A stretch of DNA of 37,694 nt, from positions 1-37,694 of the forward strand of contig JAGPCO010000077.1 in NCBI GenBank assembly GCA_018058095.1, read 5' to 3'. The notes beneath the pieces are model-generated. The model was not told the origin of the DNA and made no database searches. It saw only the letters and a program-made list of their open reading frames with translations. The stretch is from Kofleriaceae bacterium (GTDB taxonomy: Bacteria; Myxococcota_A; Polyangia; Haliangiales; Haliangiaceae). Each line of letters opens with the position of its first letter. The first letter of the stretch is position 1. The position numbers and the translations under genes are program-made. Positions 1 through 7,266 of this stretch are shown piece after piece.

Positions 1-2
1 AT

Positions 3-551
3 GGCCGCCTGGCCTACCCGCTCACCGTGCTCGCTGGCCTGCTGGCGCAGACCGGCAGCCCCGAGGCCAAGGTGATGCTCGAGCGCACGATGGCCGCGCA
101 GGCCGCGGCCGGCGGGCCGGACCTGGCGCGGACCCAGGCCAACCTGGCCATCGTCGAGATCGGCGCCGGCGACTTCACCCGCGCGCTCGCGCTCGGCCAC
201 GCCGCGCTCGGCGTGCTCGAGGACCACTACGGCGGCGACCACCTCGAGCTGATCAACACGCTCATCCTCATCGCCTACGCCCACCGCGAGGGCCAGCCGC
301 GCGACCTCGACGCCGCCCGCGCCGCGGGCAGCCGCGCCGTGGCCATCGCCTCCGCCCGGCGAGGCGAGGCCCACCCCGAGACGATCAACACCCGCGTCGA
401 GCTGGCGACGACGCTGCTGGCCGCCGGCCAGCGCGACCAGGCCCGCGCCGCGCTGGCGCCGGCGCTGGTCGCCATCGCCAGCCATCCCGACCTGCCGCCC
501 GGCCCGGTCGCCGAGGCGCGAGCGCTCGACCAGCGCCTGCGTGGCCGGTAG
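3..551 (+). CDS. C-terminal part of a TPR protein (5' end outside window)
   Basis: The frame is open from the left edge, so this is the end of a longer protein; the GTG at 27 is only an internal codon. About 182 residues are visible. They form helix pairs of tetratricopeptide (TPR) type, with recurring patterns such as RTQANLAIVEIGAGDFTRAL and HPETINTRVELATTLLAAGQ. This resembles the TPR tails of myxobacterial Ser/Thr protein kinases, which often sit beside sigma-factor genes, but no kinase domain is in view, so that identity is inference. The stop codon TAG (549-551) forms part of the presumed -10 box of the next gene, which starts 11 bases on. TPR modules bind other proteins; the partner cannot be told. 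Confidence 0.7.
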   Translation, partial: GRLAYPLTVLAGLLAQTGSPEAKVMLERTMAAQAAAGGPDLARTQANLAIVEIGAGDFTRALALGHAALGVLEDHYGGDHLELINTLILIAYAHREGQPRDLDAARAAGSRAVAIASARRGEAHPETINTRVELATTLLAAGQRDQARAALAPALVAIASHPDLPPGPVAEARALDQRLRGR

Positions 552-554
552 AGT
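549..554 (+). promoter_or_regulatory. Putative -10 box TAGAGT of the sigma-factor gene
   Basis: TAGAGT lies 8 bases before ATG 563 (5 before GTG 560). Its first three bases are also the stop codon of the TPR gene, so this is the weakest member of the recurring set. Confidence 0.3.
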
Positions 555-562
555 CGGGGGTG

Positions 563-1234
563 ATGGTCGACGACGACGCCAGTGACGATGCGCAGGGTGA
601 CGCGGCGCCCACGCCAACCGCGGCCGAGCGCGCCATCCGCGCCGCCGCCGAGGCCGGGCAGTGGCGCGAGGCAGCGACGGCGACGCTGACGGCGTACGGC
701 GAGGAGATCCTCGGTTACCTGGTCGCCCTCACCCGCGACCAGGTCCGCGCCGACGAGGCGTTCTCGATCTTCCTCGAGAACCTGTGGCGCGGCCTGCCCC
801 GCTTCGGCTGGCGCAGCTCGATGCGGACGTGGGCCTACGTGCTGGCCCGGCACGCCGCCCACCGCCAGGGCCGTTCGCCCTACCACAAGCGCGCGCAGCC
901 GCTCGACCCGGTGATCGAGGCGCTGGCCGCCCCGCTGCGGACCCAGACCGCGTCGTACCTGCAGACCGAGCAGCGCGACCGCCTGGCGGCGATCCGCGCC
1001 GAGCTGGCGCCCGACGACCAGACGCTGCTCATCCTCCGCGTCGGCCGCGGCCTGGCCTGGCGCGACATCGCCCAGGTCCTGGCCGGCGGCGGCGACGGCG
1101 ACGGCGAGGACAGCCCCGACGAGGCCGCGCCGCTGCCGGCGCCCGAGGTGACGCGCCGGGCGGCGGCGTTGCGCAAGCGGTTCGAGCGGCTCAAGTCCGA
1201 CCTCAAGGCCCGCCTGGCCAGCGCTCCGGCCTGA
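563..1234 (+). CDS. ECF-like sigma-70 family RNA polymerase sigma factor
   Basis: A 223-residue protein. Residues about 35-100 match sigma region 2: a helical stretch with RADEAFSIFLENLWRGLPRF followed by the basic, aromatic MRTWAYVLARHAAHR. Region 4 is at about 150-220, with APDDQTLLILRVGRGLAWRDIAQVL followed by a basic helix ending RFERLKSDLKAR. A Gly/Asp/Pro-rich stretch of about 20 residues separates the two helices where a normal region-4 HTH has a short turn. No anti-sigma factor is adjacent. I chose ATG 563; GTG 560 is directly in front and also possible. In known relatives such factors direct polymerase to stress or developmental promoters; the targets here are unknown. The gene converges on the nucleotidyltransferase gene, with 24 bases between them. 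Confidence 0.75.
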   Translation: MVDDDASDDAQGDAAPTPTAAERAIRAAAEAGQWREAATATLTAYGEEILGYLVALTRDQVRADEAFSIFLENLWRGLPRFGWRSSMRTWAYVLARHAAHRQGRSPYHKRAQPLDPVIEALAAPLRTQTASYLQTEQRDRLAAIRAELAPDDQTLLILRVGRGLAWRDIAQVLAGGGDGDGEDSPDEAAPLPAPEVTRRAAALRKRFERLKSDLKARLASAPA

Positions 1235-1258
1235 CCGGCGCGACCGGCGCCGCCGGCT

Positions 1259-2038
1259 TCAGCCAGCCCGACGGGTCGCCTGCAGCCAGCGGTCGACCTC
1301 GGCCACGCCGGTCGGCACCTCCGGCAGCGGGCTGGCCGCGCGCGCCTGGTCGAGCAGGGCGAACAGCCCGTCGAGCCGGGGCAACCAGGCCTGGCGGGCC
1401 GGCTCGTCGAGCACCACCCGCTCGCCGGCCCGCTTGGTGGCGATGAGTGCGTCGACGTCCTCGAAGCCGTACTCGGGCGCGGTGGTGGTGAGATCGACCC
1501 GCAGCTCGCCGGTGCGGAGCAGGTGCACGCCGGTCAGGGCGGTACGCAGCACGTACAGCAGCTGCTTGGCGGTCGGCGCCGGCGCGTCGGTGAAGGCCTG
1601 CCGCTGCGACCAGGCAAAGCCGCGGTAGTGGCGGTAGTAGCGGCGCGACAGCAGGCCGGGCACCAGCGCGACCAGCTCGGGCAACCGCGGCGACGCCAGC
1701 ACCACCCGGGCGGCCAGGACTCGCTCGAGGTAGTTGCCGTTGCCGGCGAGCAGGCCGAGCAGCGCCGGCCGCAGCTCGTTCGAGGTGTAGTCGATCTCCA
1801 CGCCGTCGACGATCTCCTGCCGATCGGCGGTGTCGGCCGGCGGCTCGAGCCCGAGCAGCGCCGCGGTCGGAGCGGCGTGGATGGCCTTGAGGTCGAGGTC
1901 GCTGTCGGGCGACGGAAAGCCATAGGCGTGGGCGCCCGACAGGGCGACGACCAGGTGCGGCCGGCGCTGCTCCTCCTCGGCGATGACTCGGGTCGCGACC
2001 CGGTGGGCTGGCTCGGACAGGACCTTACGCGCGCTCAT
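1259..2038 (-). CDS. RlaP-type nucleotidyltransferase
   Basis: A 259-residue protein with the signature of the polymerase-beta nucleotidyltransferase superfamily, closest to the RlaP/YcgL type (PF10127). ALSGAHAYGFPSPDSDLDLK (residues 32-50) contains the Gly-Ser-like turn and the DxD metal pair (D47, D49). The rest is helical and carries a conserved-looking RYYRHYRGFAWSQRQ. Family members transfer nucleotides to unknown acceptors and are sometimes linked to RNA repair; the substrate here cannot be read from sequence. The ATG at 2038 overlaps the end of a remnant frame from the broken upstream gene (TAA at 2025-2027), so the two genes were probably translationally coupled once. No separate Shine-Dalgarno stands out. 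Confidence 0.8.
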   Translation of the reverse strand: MSARKVLSEPAHRVATRVIAEEEQRRPHLVVALSGAHAYGFPSPDSDLDLKAIHAAPTAALLGLEPPADTADRQEIVDGVEIDYTSNELRPALLGLLAGNGNYLERVLAARVVLASPRLPELVALVPGLLSRRYYRHYRGFAWSQRQAFTDAPAPTAKQLLYVLRTALTGVHLLRTGELRVDLTTTAPEYGFEDVDALIATKRAGERVVLDEPARQAWLPRLDGLFALLDQARAASPLPEVPTGVAEVDRWLQATRRAG

Positions 2039-2484
2039 CGCGAGCCCATTGTGCCAGCGGCAGCGGTGGCGCCGCCACGCCCCAGGGCCCGGGATCCTGC
2101 GCGACCCAGCGCCGCGCCACCTCGGCCCGGACCCTCTCGAGATTCCTTCATTCAACGGAACAGGCCCCAGGCGCGTGAGCCGACCACGGTGTCGATGATG
2201 GCGTGGCCCCGCAGCGCGTCCCACGCCGCCGCCCGCCGCAGCGCGAACTCGACCTGCCCGGCCTTGTGCGGCACGACCTCGTCCCGGGCGTAGCGGACGT
2301 CACCGACGCCGACCAGGCGGACCAGCACGCCGTCGGCGTCGACGGCGCGGACCCGGCCGAGCGCGCCGCCGCGAACGGTGCGCCCGGCCACCACGCGATC
2401 GACCCGGGTCGTGACCTCGGTGCCGTGCGGCAGCGGCACCCGCAGCGGGTCGACGGCAGTCAGGCCTCGCAGCCGGAGCATCAC
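2025..2484 (-). pseudogene. Broken second RlaP-type nucleotidyltransferase (internal deletion)
   Basis: The 5' part (2484/2481 down to the TGA at 2152-2154) encodes about 110 residues: a beta-rich domain followed by HAIIDTVVGSRAWGLFR. VVGSRAWGL is the nucleotide-binding turn typical of RlaP-type enzymes, but the frame stops at once and the DxD catalytic pair that should follow is missing. In another frame of the same strand, from about 2142 to the TAA at 2025-2027, lies coding-like sequence including VRAEVARRWVAQDPGPWG. It reads as the C-terminal tail of the same gene and overlaps the ATG of the intact nucleotidyltransferase. The simplest reading is that a tandem pair lost the middle of its first member. 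A functional short N-terminal protein cannot be excluded. Confidence 0.6.
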
Positions 2485-2490
2485 CCCGGC

Positions 2491-2496
2491 AGTCTA
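2491..2496 (-). promoter_or_regulatory. Putative -10 box TAGACT of the broken nucleotidyltransferase gene
   Basis: On the minus strand TAGACT lies 6 bases before GTG 2484 and 9 before ATG 2481. It fits the spacing seen at other leaderless-looking starts in the window and would favour the GTG start. Confidence 0.45.
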
Positions 2497-2520
2497 GCCC
2501 GCCGACGAGCAGGACGCTGA

Positions 2521-2543
2521 CAAACGCGGCGCAGCCGCGTTTG
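2521..2543. repeat. Perfect 10-bp hairpin next to a hexamer repeat
   Basis: CAAACGCGGC and GCCGCGTTTG form a perfect 10-bp stem around a GCA loop. There is no T-run, so a classical terminator is unlikely. Its position between decayed genes and beside a tandem repeat suggests an interspersed palindromic element, but only one copy is visible in this window. Confidence 0.6.
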
Positions 2544-2554
2544 CAGCGACCTGC

Positions 2555-2590
2555 CCCGTGCCCGTGCCCGTGCCCGTGCCCGTGCCCGAG
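2555..2590. repeat. CCCGTG hexamer tandem repeat
   Basis: Five perfect CCCGTG copies (2555-2584) are followed by one variant, CCCGAG. A 6-base unit keeps frame, so if read through on the minus strand it would encode alternating Ala-Arg. Copy number is probably variable through slippage. Confidence 0.85.
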
Positions 2591-2599
2591 TCTGGGCGG

Positions 2600-2764
2600 T
2601 CAGGCTCCGGCCAGACGAGCCAGCATGGCGACGACCCGCTCGAGCAACTCGAGCGCGGGCGCCAGGACGGAGGCGGCGACGGCCTGGCGGCGGTCGAGGA
2701 TGTCGAGGATCACGGCCCGGGCGAGGGCAGATTCGCTCGGATTCAAGGTGGTACGATTCGCCAT
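2600..2764 (-). pseudogene. Small frame, possible 3' remnant of a four-helix-bundle (S23-type) gene
   Basis: A 54-codon frame with strongly GC-biased third positions. It encodes an amphipathic, Leu/Ala-rich sequence ending ALELLERVVAMLARLAGA. That ending resembles the C-termini of four-helix-bundle (23S rRNA intervening-sequence type) proteins common in myxobacteria, recalled from family knowledge only. A whole family member would be about 110-130 residues, so the front half would be missing; the frame ends inside the promoter/start region of the plus-strand gene at 2763. No Shine-Dalgarno or close -10 box precedes its ATG. It may be a decayed fragment or a real small protein. Confidence 0.35.
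2752..2757 (+). promoter_or_regulatory. Putative -10 box TACGAT of the beta-repeat gene
   Basis: TACGAT lies 5 bases before ATG 2763. A purine-rich AAGGTGG at 2745-2751 could instead act as a Shine-Dalgarno sequence 11 bases from the ATG, so this start is ambiguous between the two modes. Confidence 0.4.
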
Positions 2765-3863
2765 GCCGTCCGCGAAGCTGCCCCCTGAGCTCGCTGCCCC
2801 CGTCGACGAGAAGGGCTATTCCCTGCTCTTCGCGAAGGGCAAGCGCCAGTGGCTCGTGCACCTCTGGTCGAACCAGGTCGTCTCGTGCGACATCGCGAAC
2901 GCACCCCCGCTCGGCTTCGTGAAGGAGCTGACCTACAGGTTCCGCCTTCCAGCGGACGTGCGGCTCGAGTCGAAGGGCTTCTACAAGCACGGTGTCCCCT
3001 CGAAGACCCAGCGTGAGCGAGCCGTCGCCGAGTACAACAAGCAGGTGCGCGCCCGGCTCGCCGAGGGGTTCGAGCTCGTGGGTGACAGCCGCGCCCTCGA
3101 TCAGTCCGCCAACACGAAGGCGCGCGCCAAGGCCAAGGCGGGCGAGCTCGCTCCGAGCGCGATCAAGAAGCTCGCGCCGTGGGATGCGCTGAGGTACTGG
3201 GGCACACGCTTCGTCGCGAGCAACGATCCCCGCGTGAACAGGATCGTTGCGACCTGCGAGGCCGCCTCCGAAGCCGCGGCTCGTCATGCCGCGCTGTGCA
3301 AGCTCCCGAGCACCGGCGACCTGATCACGATCACAGGAGGCGTGACCGACCGCCTCCTCCGCGAGCCGTTCCTCTGGATTCCCGGAGACCTGCGGGTGAA
3401 GGGCGACCTCGAGCTCGGCGTCGACCTGTTCGTGAGCGGCGACCTCACCGTCGACGGCATCGTCCGCGACACCCGCGAGTGGGCGCACTGCCTCGTCGGC
3501 GGCAACGTGAAGGCGGGCGCGCTCTTCGTCGGCTCCCAGCTCTACGCCAAGGGGACGGTCACCTCCGACCTCGTGGTCGTCGACGGCACCGGGGAGCTCG
3601 TCGCCGGCAAGGGCCTGACCTCCCGGTTGCTGGTCGAGGTGGGCTACGACCACAAGATCAAGGCTCGTCCCCTCCGCGCCAAGCATCACGCCGACTTCCG
3701 GAAGGACGCCGGGCGCGGCGTCAGCACACTCGAGAAGGTCCTCGCCCCCGCGCTCGCCGCTCGCTTCCGCGCCGAGCTCGAGGATCAGGGCGAGGACTTC
3801 TACTTCCGCAAGAAGGTGATGCTCGACGTCTGCAAGGCGAAGAAGCGGGTCTGGCGTAGCTGA
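2763..3863 (+). CDS. Unknown cytoplasmic protein with a bactofilin-like beta-repeat section
   Basis: A 366-residue protein with no signal peptide or membrane segment. The N-terminal 60 residues look beta-rich (YSLLFAKGKRQWLVHLWSNQ). A Lys/Ala-rich helical stretch follows (SANTKARAKAKAGELAPSAI), then at about 195-290 short beta repeats such as PGDLRVKGDLELGVDLFVSG and GDLTVDGIV. Repeats with a Gly-Asp-Leu rhythm suggest a small right-handed beta-helix, as in polymer-forming/bactofilin proteins. The C-terminus is basic (RFRAELEDQGEDFYFRKKVM). Longer in-frame extension upstream is possible but would translate the hexamer repeat, so I prefer ATG 2763. Codon choice (many CTC and AAG, fewer CTG) differs a little from the neighbours. 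I do not recognise a function. Confidence 0.65.
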   Translation: MPSAKLPPELAAPVDEKGYSLLFAKGKRQWLVHLWSNQVVSCDIANAPPLGFVKELTYRFRLPADVRLESKGFYKHGVPSKTQRERAVAEYNKQVRARLAEGFELVGDSRALDQSANTKARAKAKAGELAPSAIKKLAPWDALRYWGTRFVASNDPRVNRIVATCEAASEAAARHAALCKLPSTGDLITITGGVTDRLLREPFLWIPGDLRVKGDLELGVDLFVSGDLTVDGIVRDTREWAHCLVGGNVKAGALFVGSQLYAKGTVTSDLVVVDGTGELVAGKGLTSRLLVEVGYDHKIKARPLRAKHHADFRKDAGRGVSTLEKVLAPALAARFRAELEDQGEDFYFRKKVMLDVCKAKKRVWRS

Positions 3864-3921
3864 GCGGCTCGGCCAGTCCAGCCCGTTGGCAATCGGCGCG
3901 CCGGTGCGCGTGAGGCTCGGG

Positions 3922-3927
3922 TAGGAT
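3922..3927 (+). promoter_or_regulatory. Putative -10 box TAGGAT of the CotH gene
   Basis: TAGGAT lies 6 bases before ATG 3934, with no Shine-Dalgarno between. No good -35 hexamer is seen at 16-18 bp. Confidence 0.5.
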
Positions 3928-3933
3928 GGACCG

Positions 3934-5184
3934 ATGGGCAAGACCGCTGACGACGTCGCCGCACGGCTGACCTCGCTGACGCTGGTGCTGCTGGCCGCGC
4001 TGGCGCTGGGGGTCGGGTGCGACGGCGGCGGCGGCAGCGGCGACGGCGACGGCGGCCTCGGCCCCGACGGCGGCGGGCCCGGGCCCGACGGGGGCGCGCT
4101 GCCCGACCTGAGCGCCGAGCTGTACGACCCCGACGTGGTGCCGACGTTCGCCCTCGAGCTGCCGCCGGCCTCGGTCGACGCGCTCAACCAGGACCCGCTG
4201 ACTTACGTCACGGGCACCCTGCGCTACGGCGCCGAGGTGGTCGAGAACATCGGCGTGCGGCTCAAGGGCGAGTACACGTTCCGTCCGCTCGATCGCAAGT
4301 CGTCGTTCAAGCTCAAGTTCGACGAGTTCGTGCCGGGCCAGGAGTTCCACGGCCTCAAGCGGATGACCTTCAACAACACGTTCGAGGATCCGTCGTGGGT
4401 GGCCGAGCGCCTGACCTACCACACGTACCGGGCCGCCCAGCTGCCGGCGCCGCGCGCCAACTCGGCGTGGATCACCGTCAACGGCGAGGCGTACGGCCTG
4501 TACACCAACCTCGAGACCGAGGACAAACGCTTCCTGGCCCGCTGGTTCGCCGACAACGGCGGCAACCTGTACGAGGAGCGGATGAGCGAGCTGGTGCCGG
4601 GCGGTGAGGACGCGTTCGAGCTCGAGACCAACGAGCTGGTCAACGACCGCAGCGACCTGGTCGGGCTCATCACCGCGCTCGACCAGGCCAGCGACGCTAC
4701 GTTCATGGCCGACCTGGCCGGCGTGCTCGACCTCGACGCCTTCCTGCGCTACTGCGCCTACGAGGCGGTGGTGTGGCAGTGGGACGGCTACTGCTACACC
4801 CGGTTCGGGCCGAACAACTTCCGCCTCTACCACGAGCCGACGCTGGGCAAGTTCTACTTCCTGCCGTGGGGCATGGACATGTCGCTCAAGCCGTACGAGC
4901 AGGGCCTCGACGTGTTCGACGCGCGTGGCCTGCTGTTCCAGCGCTGCCTCGCCAGCGACGCCTGCCGCGCCTCCTACCGCACGGCCTTGGCCGCCGCCGC
5001 CGACCTGGTCGAGGGCCTCGACCTGCCCGGGCGCGTCGACGCCTGGGGCGCCCAGGTCCGCCCCCACGTGGCCGACGACCCCCGCGCCGAGCACGACGTC
5101 GGCGAGTTCGACGCCACGCTGGCGACGGTGCGCGAGGTCGCCGCCGGCCGCGTGACCGACCTGCGCGACCAGCTGGCGCGCTGA
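3934..5184 (+). CDS. CotH-kinase family lipoprotein
   Basis: A 416-residue protein. The N-terminus has a hydrophobic stretch ending in the lipobox LGVGC (Cys29), then a Gly/Asp-rich linker to about residue 65, so it is probably a lipoprotein. The rest matches the CotH family: RLKGEYTFRPLDRKSSFKLK (near 108), a long core with AWITVNGEAYGLYTNLETED, and NNFRLYH followed by LPWGMDMSL, the region that holds metal-binding acids in CotH kinases. In Bacillus, CotH phosphorylates spore-coat proteins. Secreted CotH domains are common in myxobacteria, where the substrates are unknown; a role in modifying surface or matrix proteins is inference. It stands alone with its own promoter. Confidence 0.85.
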   Translation: MGKTADDVAARLTSLTLVLLAALALGVGCDGGGGSGDGDGGLGPDGGGPGPDGGALPDLSAELYDPDVVPTFALELPPASVDALNQDPLTYVTGTLRYGAEVVENIGVRLKGEYTFRPLDRKSSFKLKFDEFVPGQEFHGLKRMTFNNTFEDPSWVAERLTYHTYRAAQLPAPRANSAWITVNGEAYGLYTNLETEDKRFLARWFADNGGNLYEERMSELVPGGEDAFELETNELVNDRSDLVGLITALDQASDATFMADLAGVLDLDAFLRYCAYEAVVWQWDGYCYTRFGPNNFRLYHEPTLGKFYFLPWGMDMSLKPYEQGLDVFDARGLLFQRCLASDACRASYRTALAAAADLVEGLDLPGRVDAWGAQVRPHVADDPRAEHDVGEFDATLATVREVAAGRVTDLRDQLAR

Positions 5185-5279
5185 CGCCAGGTCGCCCCCT
5201 TCGCCGTCGCGTTTCAGTGCGTTTCAGCGGCCGGGCGCGGCGACGGTGCGCGGGCCCTGGCGCCGGCGCGCTGCGTGCA

Positions 5280-5285
5280 TATGTT
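5280..5285 (+). promoter_or_regulatory. Putative -10 box TATGTT of the thioredoxin-TPR gene
   Basis: TATGTT lies 6 bases before ATG 5292. The intervening GGGGCC is not a convincing Shine-Dalgarno. Upstream, GCGTTTCA occurs twice in tandem (about 5209-5226), the only other structure in this 107-base gap. Confidence 0.5.
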
Positions 5286-5291
5286 GGGGCC

Positions 5292-6134
5292 ATGACCTCC
5301 GTCGCCTCCACCTCCGACGCCACCTTCGCCGACGAGGTCGTGGCCCGGTCCCACCAGCAGCCGGTCCTGGTCGACTTCTGGGCCGCGTGGTGCGGCCCGT
5401 GCCGGGTGCTCGGCCCGGTGCTCGAGCGGCTGGCGCCGGAGGTGGCCGACCGGGTCAGCATCGTCAAGCTCGACACCGAGGCCAACCCGGCCACGGCGGC
5501 GCGGTACGCGATCCGCAGCATCCCGGCCGTCAAGCTGTTCAAGGCCGGGGTGGTGGCGGCCGAGTTCGTCGGCGCCCTGCCCGAGGGCCAGATCCTGGCG
5601 TTCATCGACGAGCACTGCCCGAGCCCACGCGACCAGCAGGCGGCGGCCGCACGCGCGGCGCTGCAGGCCGACGACGTGAACGGCGCCGGGCGGCTGGCGG
5701 CGCTGGTGCTGGCCGAGGCCCCGGATCACCAGGAGGCGCTGGTGGTGGCGGCGCGGGCCGCGCTGGCCAGCGGCGACCGCGCGGGCGCGCGGGTCCACGC
5801 CGAGCGCGTCTCGGCCTACGTGGCCCAGGCCGACGAGGCGCGCGCCGTGCTCGAGCTGCTGGCGCTGGCCGAGGCCGGCGCCGGCGGCGTCGACGCCACC
5901 GCCGCCACGGCCGCTGCCGCGCCATCCGCGGCCACCCACTTCGCCCACGGCGCCGCGCTCGCCGCCGCGGCGGCGTGGCGGCCCGCCCTCGACGCGATGC
6001 TTGCCAGCGTCGAAGCCGACCGCCGCTGGAACGATCAGGCGGCGCGCAAGGCCATGCTGACCGTGTTCCACCTGGTCGGCCCGCGCAGCACGCTGGCCGA
6101 CGAGTACCGCCGGCGCCTGGCCATCCTCCTGTAG
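5292..6134 (+). CDS. Thioredoxin-TPR protein (CnoX/YbbN type)
   Basis: A 280-residue protein. Residues 1-110 are a thioredoxin domain with the full redox motif WCGPC (Cys34, Cys37) after VLVDFWAA, and the cis-proline loop IRSIPAVKLF. Residues about 115-280 are Ala-rich TPR-like helices ending EYRRRLAILL. The length and order match CnoX/YbbN, which protects proteins from over-oxidation and hands them to chaperones. The E. coli protein lacks the CxxC pair, whereas this one keeps it and so should be redox-active, as in several other bacteria. It has no signal peptide and is cytoplasmic. The gene converges on the aldo/keto reductase gene with 8 bases between stops. Confidence 0.88.
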   Translation: MTSVASTSDATFADEVVARSHQQPVLVDFWAAWCGPCRVLGPVLERLAPEVADRVSIVKLDTEANPATAARYAIRSIPAVKLFKAGVVAAEFVGALPEGQILAFIDEHCPSPRDQQAAAARAALQADDVNGAGRLAALVLAEAPDHQEALVVAARAALASGDRAGARVHAERVSAYVAQADEARAVLELLALAEAGAGGVDATAATAAAAPSAATHFAHGAALAAAAAWRPALDAMLASVEADRRWNDQAARKAMLTVFHLVGPRSTLADEYRRRLAILL

Positions 6135-6142
6135 CGGGCGCC

Positions 6143-7228
6143 TCAGTACCGGTCAGCGTCGCCGGTCGGCGCCATCGGCCACGGCGCGGCGGTGCGACCG
6201 TTGATGGTGGCGCCGCCATGGATGAACGAGCCGCTGGCGGCGAGGAAGTCGACCGGGAACGGCAGCACCGGCCTCGACAGCTTGTCGAGGCGCGCCGTCT
6301 CGTCGGCGCCGAGCGCCAGGTCGGTCGCGGCCAGGTTGTCGTCGAGCTGGGCCACGGTGCGGGCGCCGATGATGGGCGCGGCCACGCCGGGCCGGGCCAT
6401 GACCCAGGCCAGGGCGACCCGGGCCACGGTGCTGGCGTGGGCGGCGGCGACCTCGGCCATCGCGTCGAGCAGGTCGTAGGTGCGATCACCGAGCGCGCGC
6501 AGGGCCCAGGCGCCGCGCGCGGCGACGTGCTGGCCGTGGTCGGCCCGGCGGTACTTGCCGGAGAGCACGCCGGCCTTGAGCGGCGCCCACGGCGTCACGC
6601 CGAGGCCGAGCTCGCGCGCCATCGGCATGAGCTCACCCTCGACCGTCCGCTCCAGCAACGAGTACTCGATCTGCAGCGCCACCACCGGGGCCCAGCCGCG
6701 GAAGCGGGTGATGGTGGCGGCCTCGGCGCACTTCCAGGCCGGGGTGTCGGACAGGCCGAGGTAGCGGACCTTGCCGGACGCGACCAGGTCATCGAGCGCG
6801 CGCAGCGTCTCTTCGATCGGCGTGTGCGGGTCGTGCGCGTGCATCCAGTACAGGTCGAGGTAGTCGGTCTGAAGCCGACGCAGCGACTGCTCGCACTGGG
6901 CGACGATGGCCTTGCGGCCGGCGCCGCCGCCGTTGGGGTCGCCGGTGTACAGCGAGGCCACGAACTTGCTGGCCAGCACGACGCGGTCGCGCTTGTGCGG
7001 GACCCGGCCGAGGTGGTCGCCCAGGATCTGCTCGCTGTGGCCCTTGGTGTAGACGTTGGCGGTGTCGATGAAGTTGCCGCCGCGGGCCAGGAAGTGATCG
7101 AGCATGGCCTGCGACTCGGCGACGCTGGCGCCCCAGCCCCAGTCCTCGCCGAAGGTCATGGTGCCCAGGCACAGCGGCGAGACGCGCAGGCCAGACCGGC
7201 CGAGGGTGACGTAGTGGTCGAGCGGCAT
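6143..7228 (-). CDS. Aldo/keto reductase
   Basis: A 361-residue NADPH-dependent oxidoreductase of the aldo/keto reductase superfamily. Visible features are the start strand GRSGLRVSPLCLGTMTFGED, the catalytic Asp and Tyr in FIDTANVY (D55, Y60), the Lys in LASKF, the His in YWMHAHD, and the C-terminal cofactor loop PIIGARTVAQLDDNLAATDL. It resembles the YajO/Tas-like subgroup acting on small aldehydes or ketones; the substrate is unknown. A further in-frame ATG upstream at 7279 overlaps the divergent DUF1801 gene. I prefer ATG 7228 because a TAGAGT box sits 7 bases before it and the family normally begins at this point. Confidence 0.92.
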   Translation of the reverse strand: MPLDHYVTLGRSGLRVSPLCLGTMTFGEDWGWGASVAESQAMLDHFLARGGNFIDTANVYTKGHSEQILGDHLGRVPHKRDRVVLASKFVASLYTGDPNGGGAGRKAIVAQCEQSLRRLQTDYLDLYWMHAHDPHTPIEETLRALDDLVASGKVRYLGLSDTPAWKCAEAATITRFRGWAPVVALQIEYSLLERTVEGELMPMARELGLGVTPWAPLKAGVLSGKYRRADHGQHVAARGAWALRALGDRTYDLLDAMAEVAAAHASTVARVALAWVMARPGVAAPIIGARTVAQLDDNLAATDLALGADETARLDKLSRPVLPFPVDFLAASGSFIHGGATINGRTAAPWPMAPTGDADRY

Positions 7229-7235
7229 GGCGCCG

Positions 7236-7241
7236 ACTCTA
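7236..7241 (-). promoter_or_regulatory. Putative -10 box TAGAGT of the aldo/keto reductase gene
   Basis: On the minus strand TAGAGT is 7 bases before ATG 7228. It lies back-to-back with the plus-strand box at 7253-7258, so the two divergent genes share a 38-base promoter region. Confidence 0.55.
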
Positions 7242-7252
7242 CCTTGGTGTTC

Positions 7253-7258
7253 TATGCT
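7253..7258 (+). promoter_or_regulatory. Putative -10 box TATGCT of the DUF1801 gene
   Basis: TATGCT lies 8 bases before ATG 7267, with no Shine-Dalgarno in the gap. Confidence 0.5.
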
Positions 7259-7266
7259 CCGCCTCG

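Noticed and set aside
1235-1258. G/C-rich hairpin between the sigma-factor and nucleotidyltransferase genes as a terminator
   Set aside because: The pairing is imperfect and there is no T-run, and in DNA this GC-rich such stems arise often by chance.
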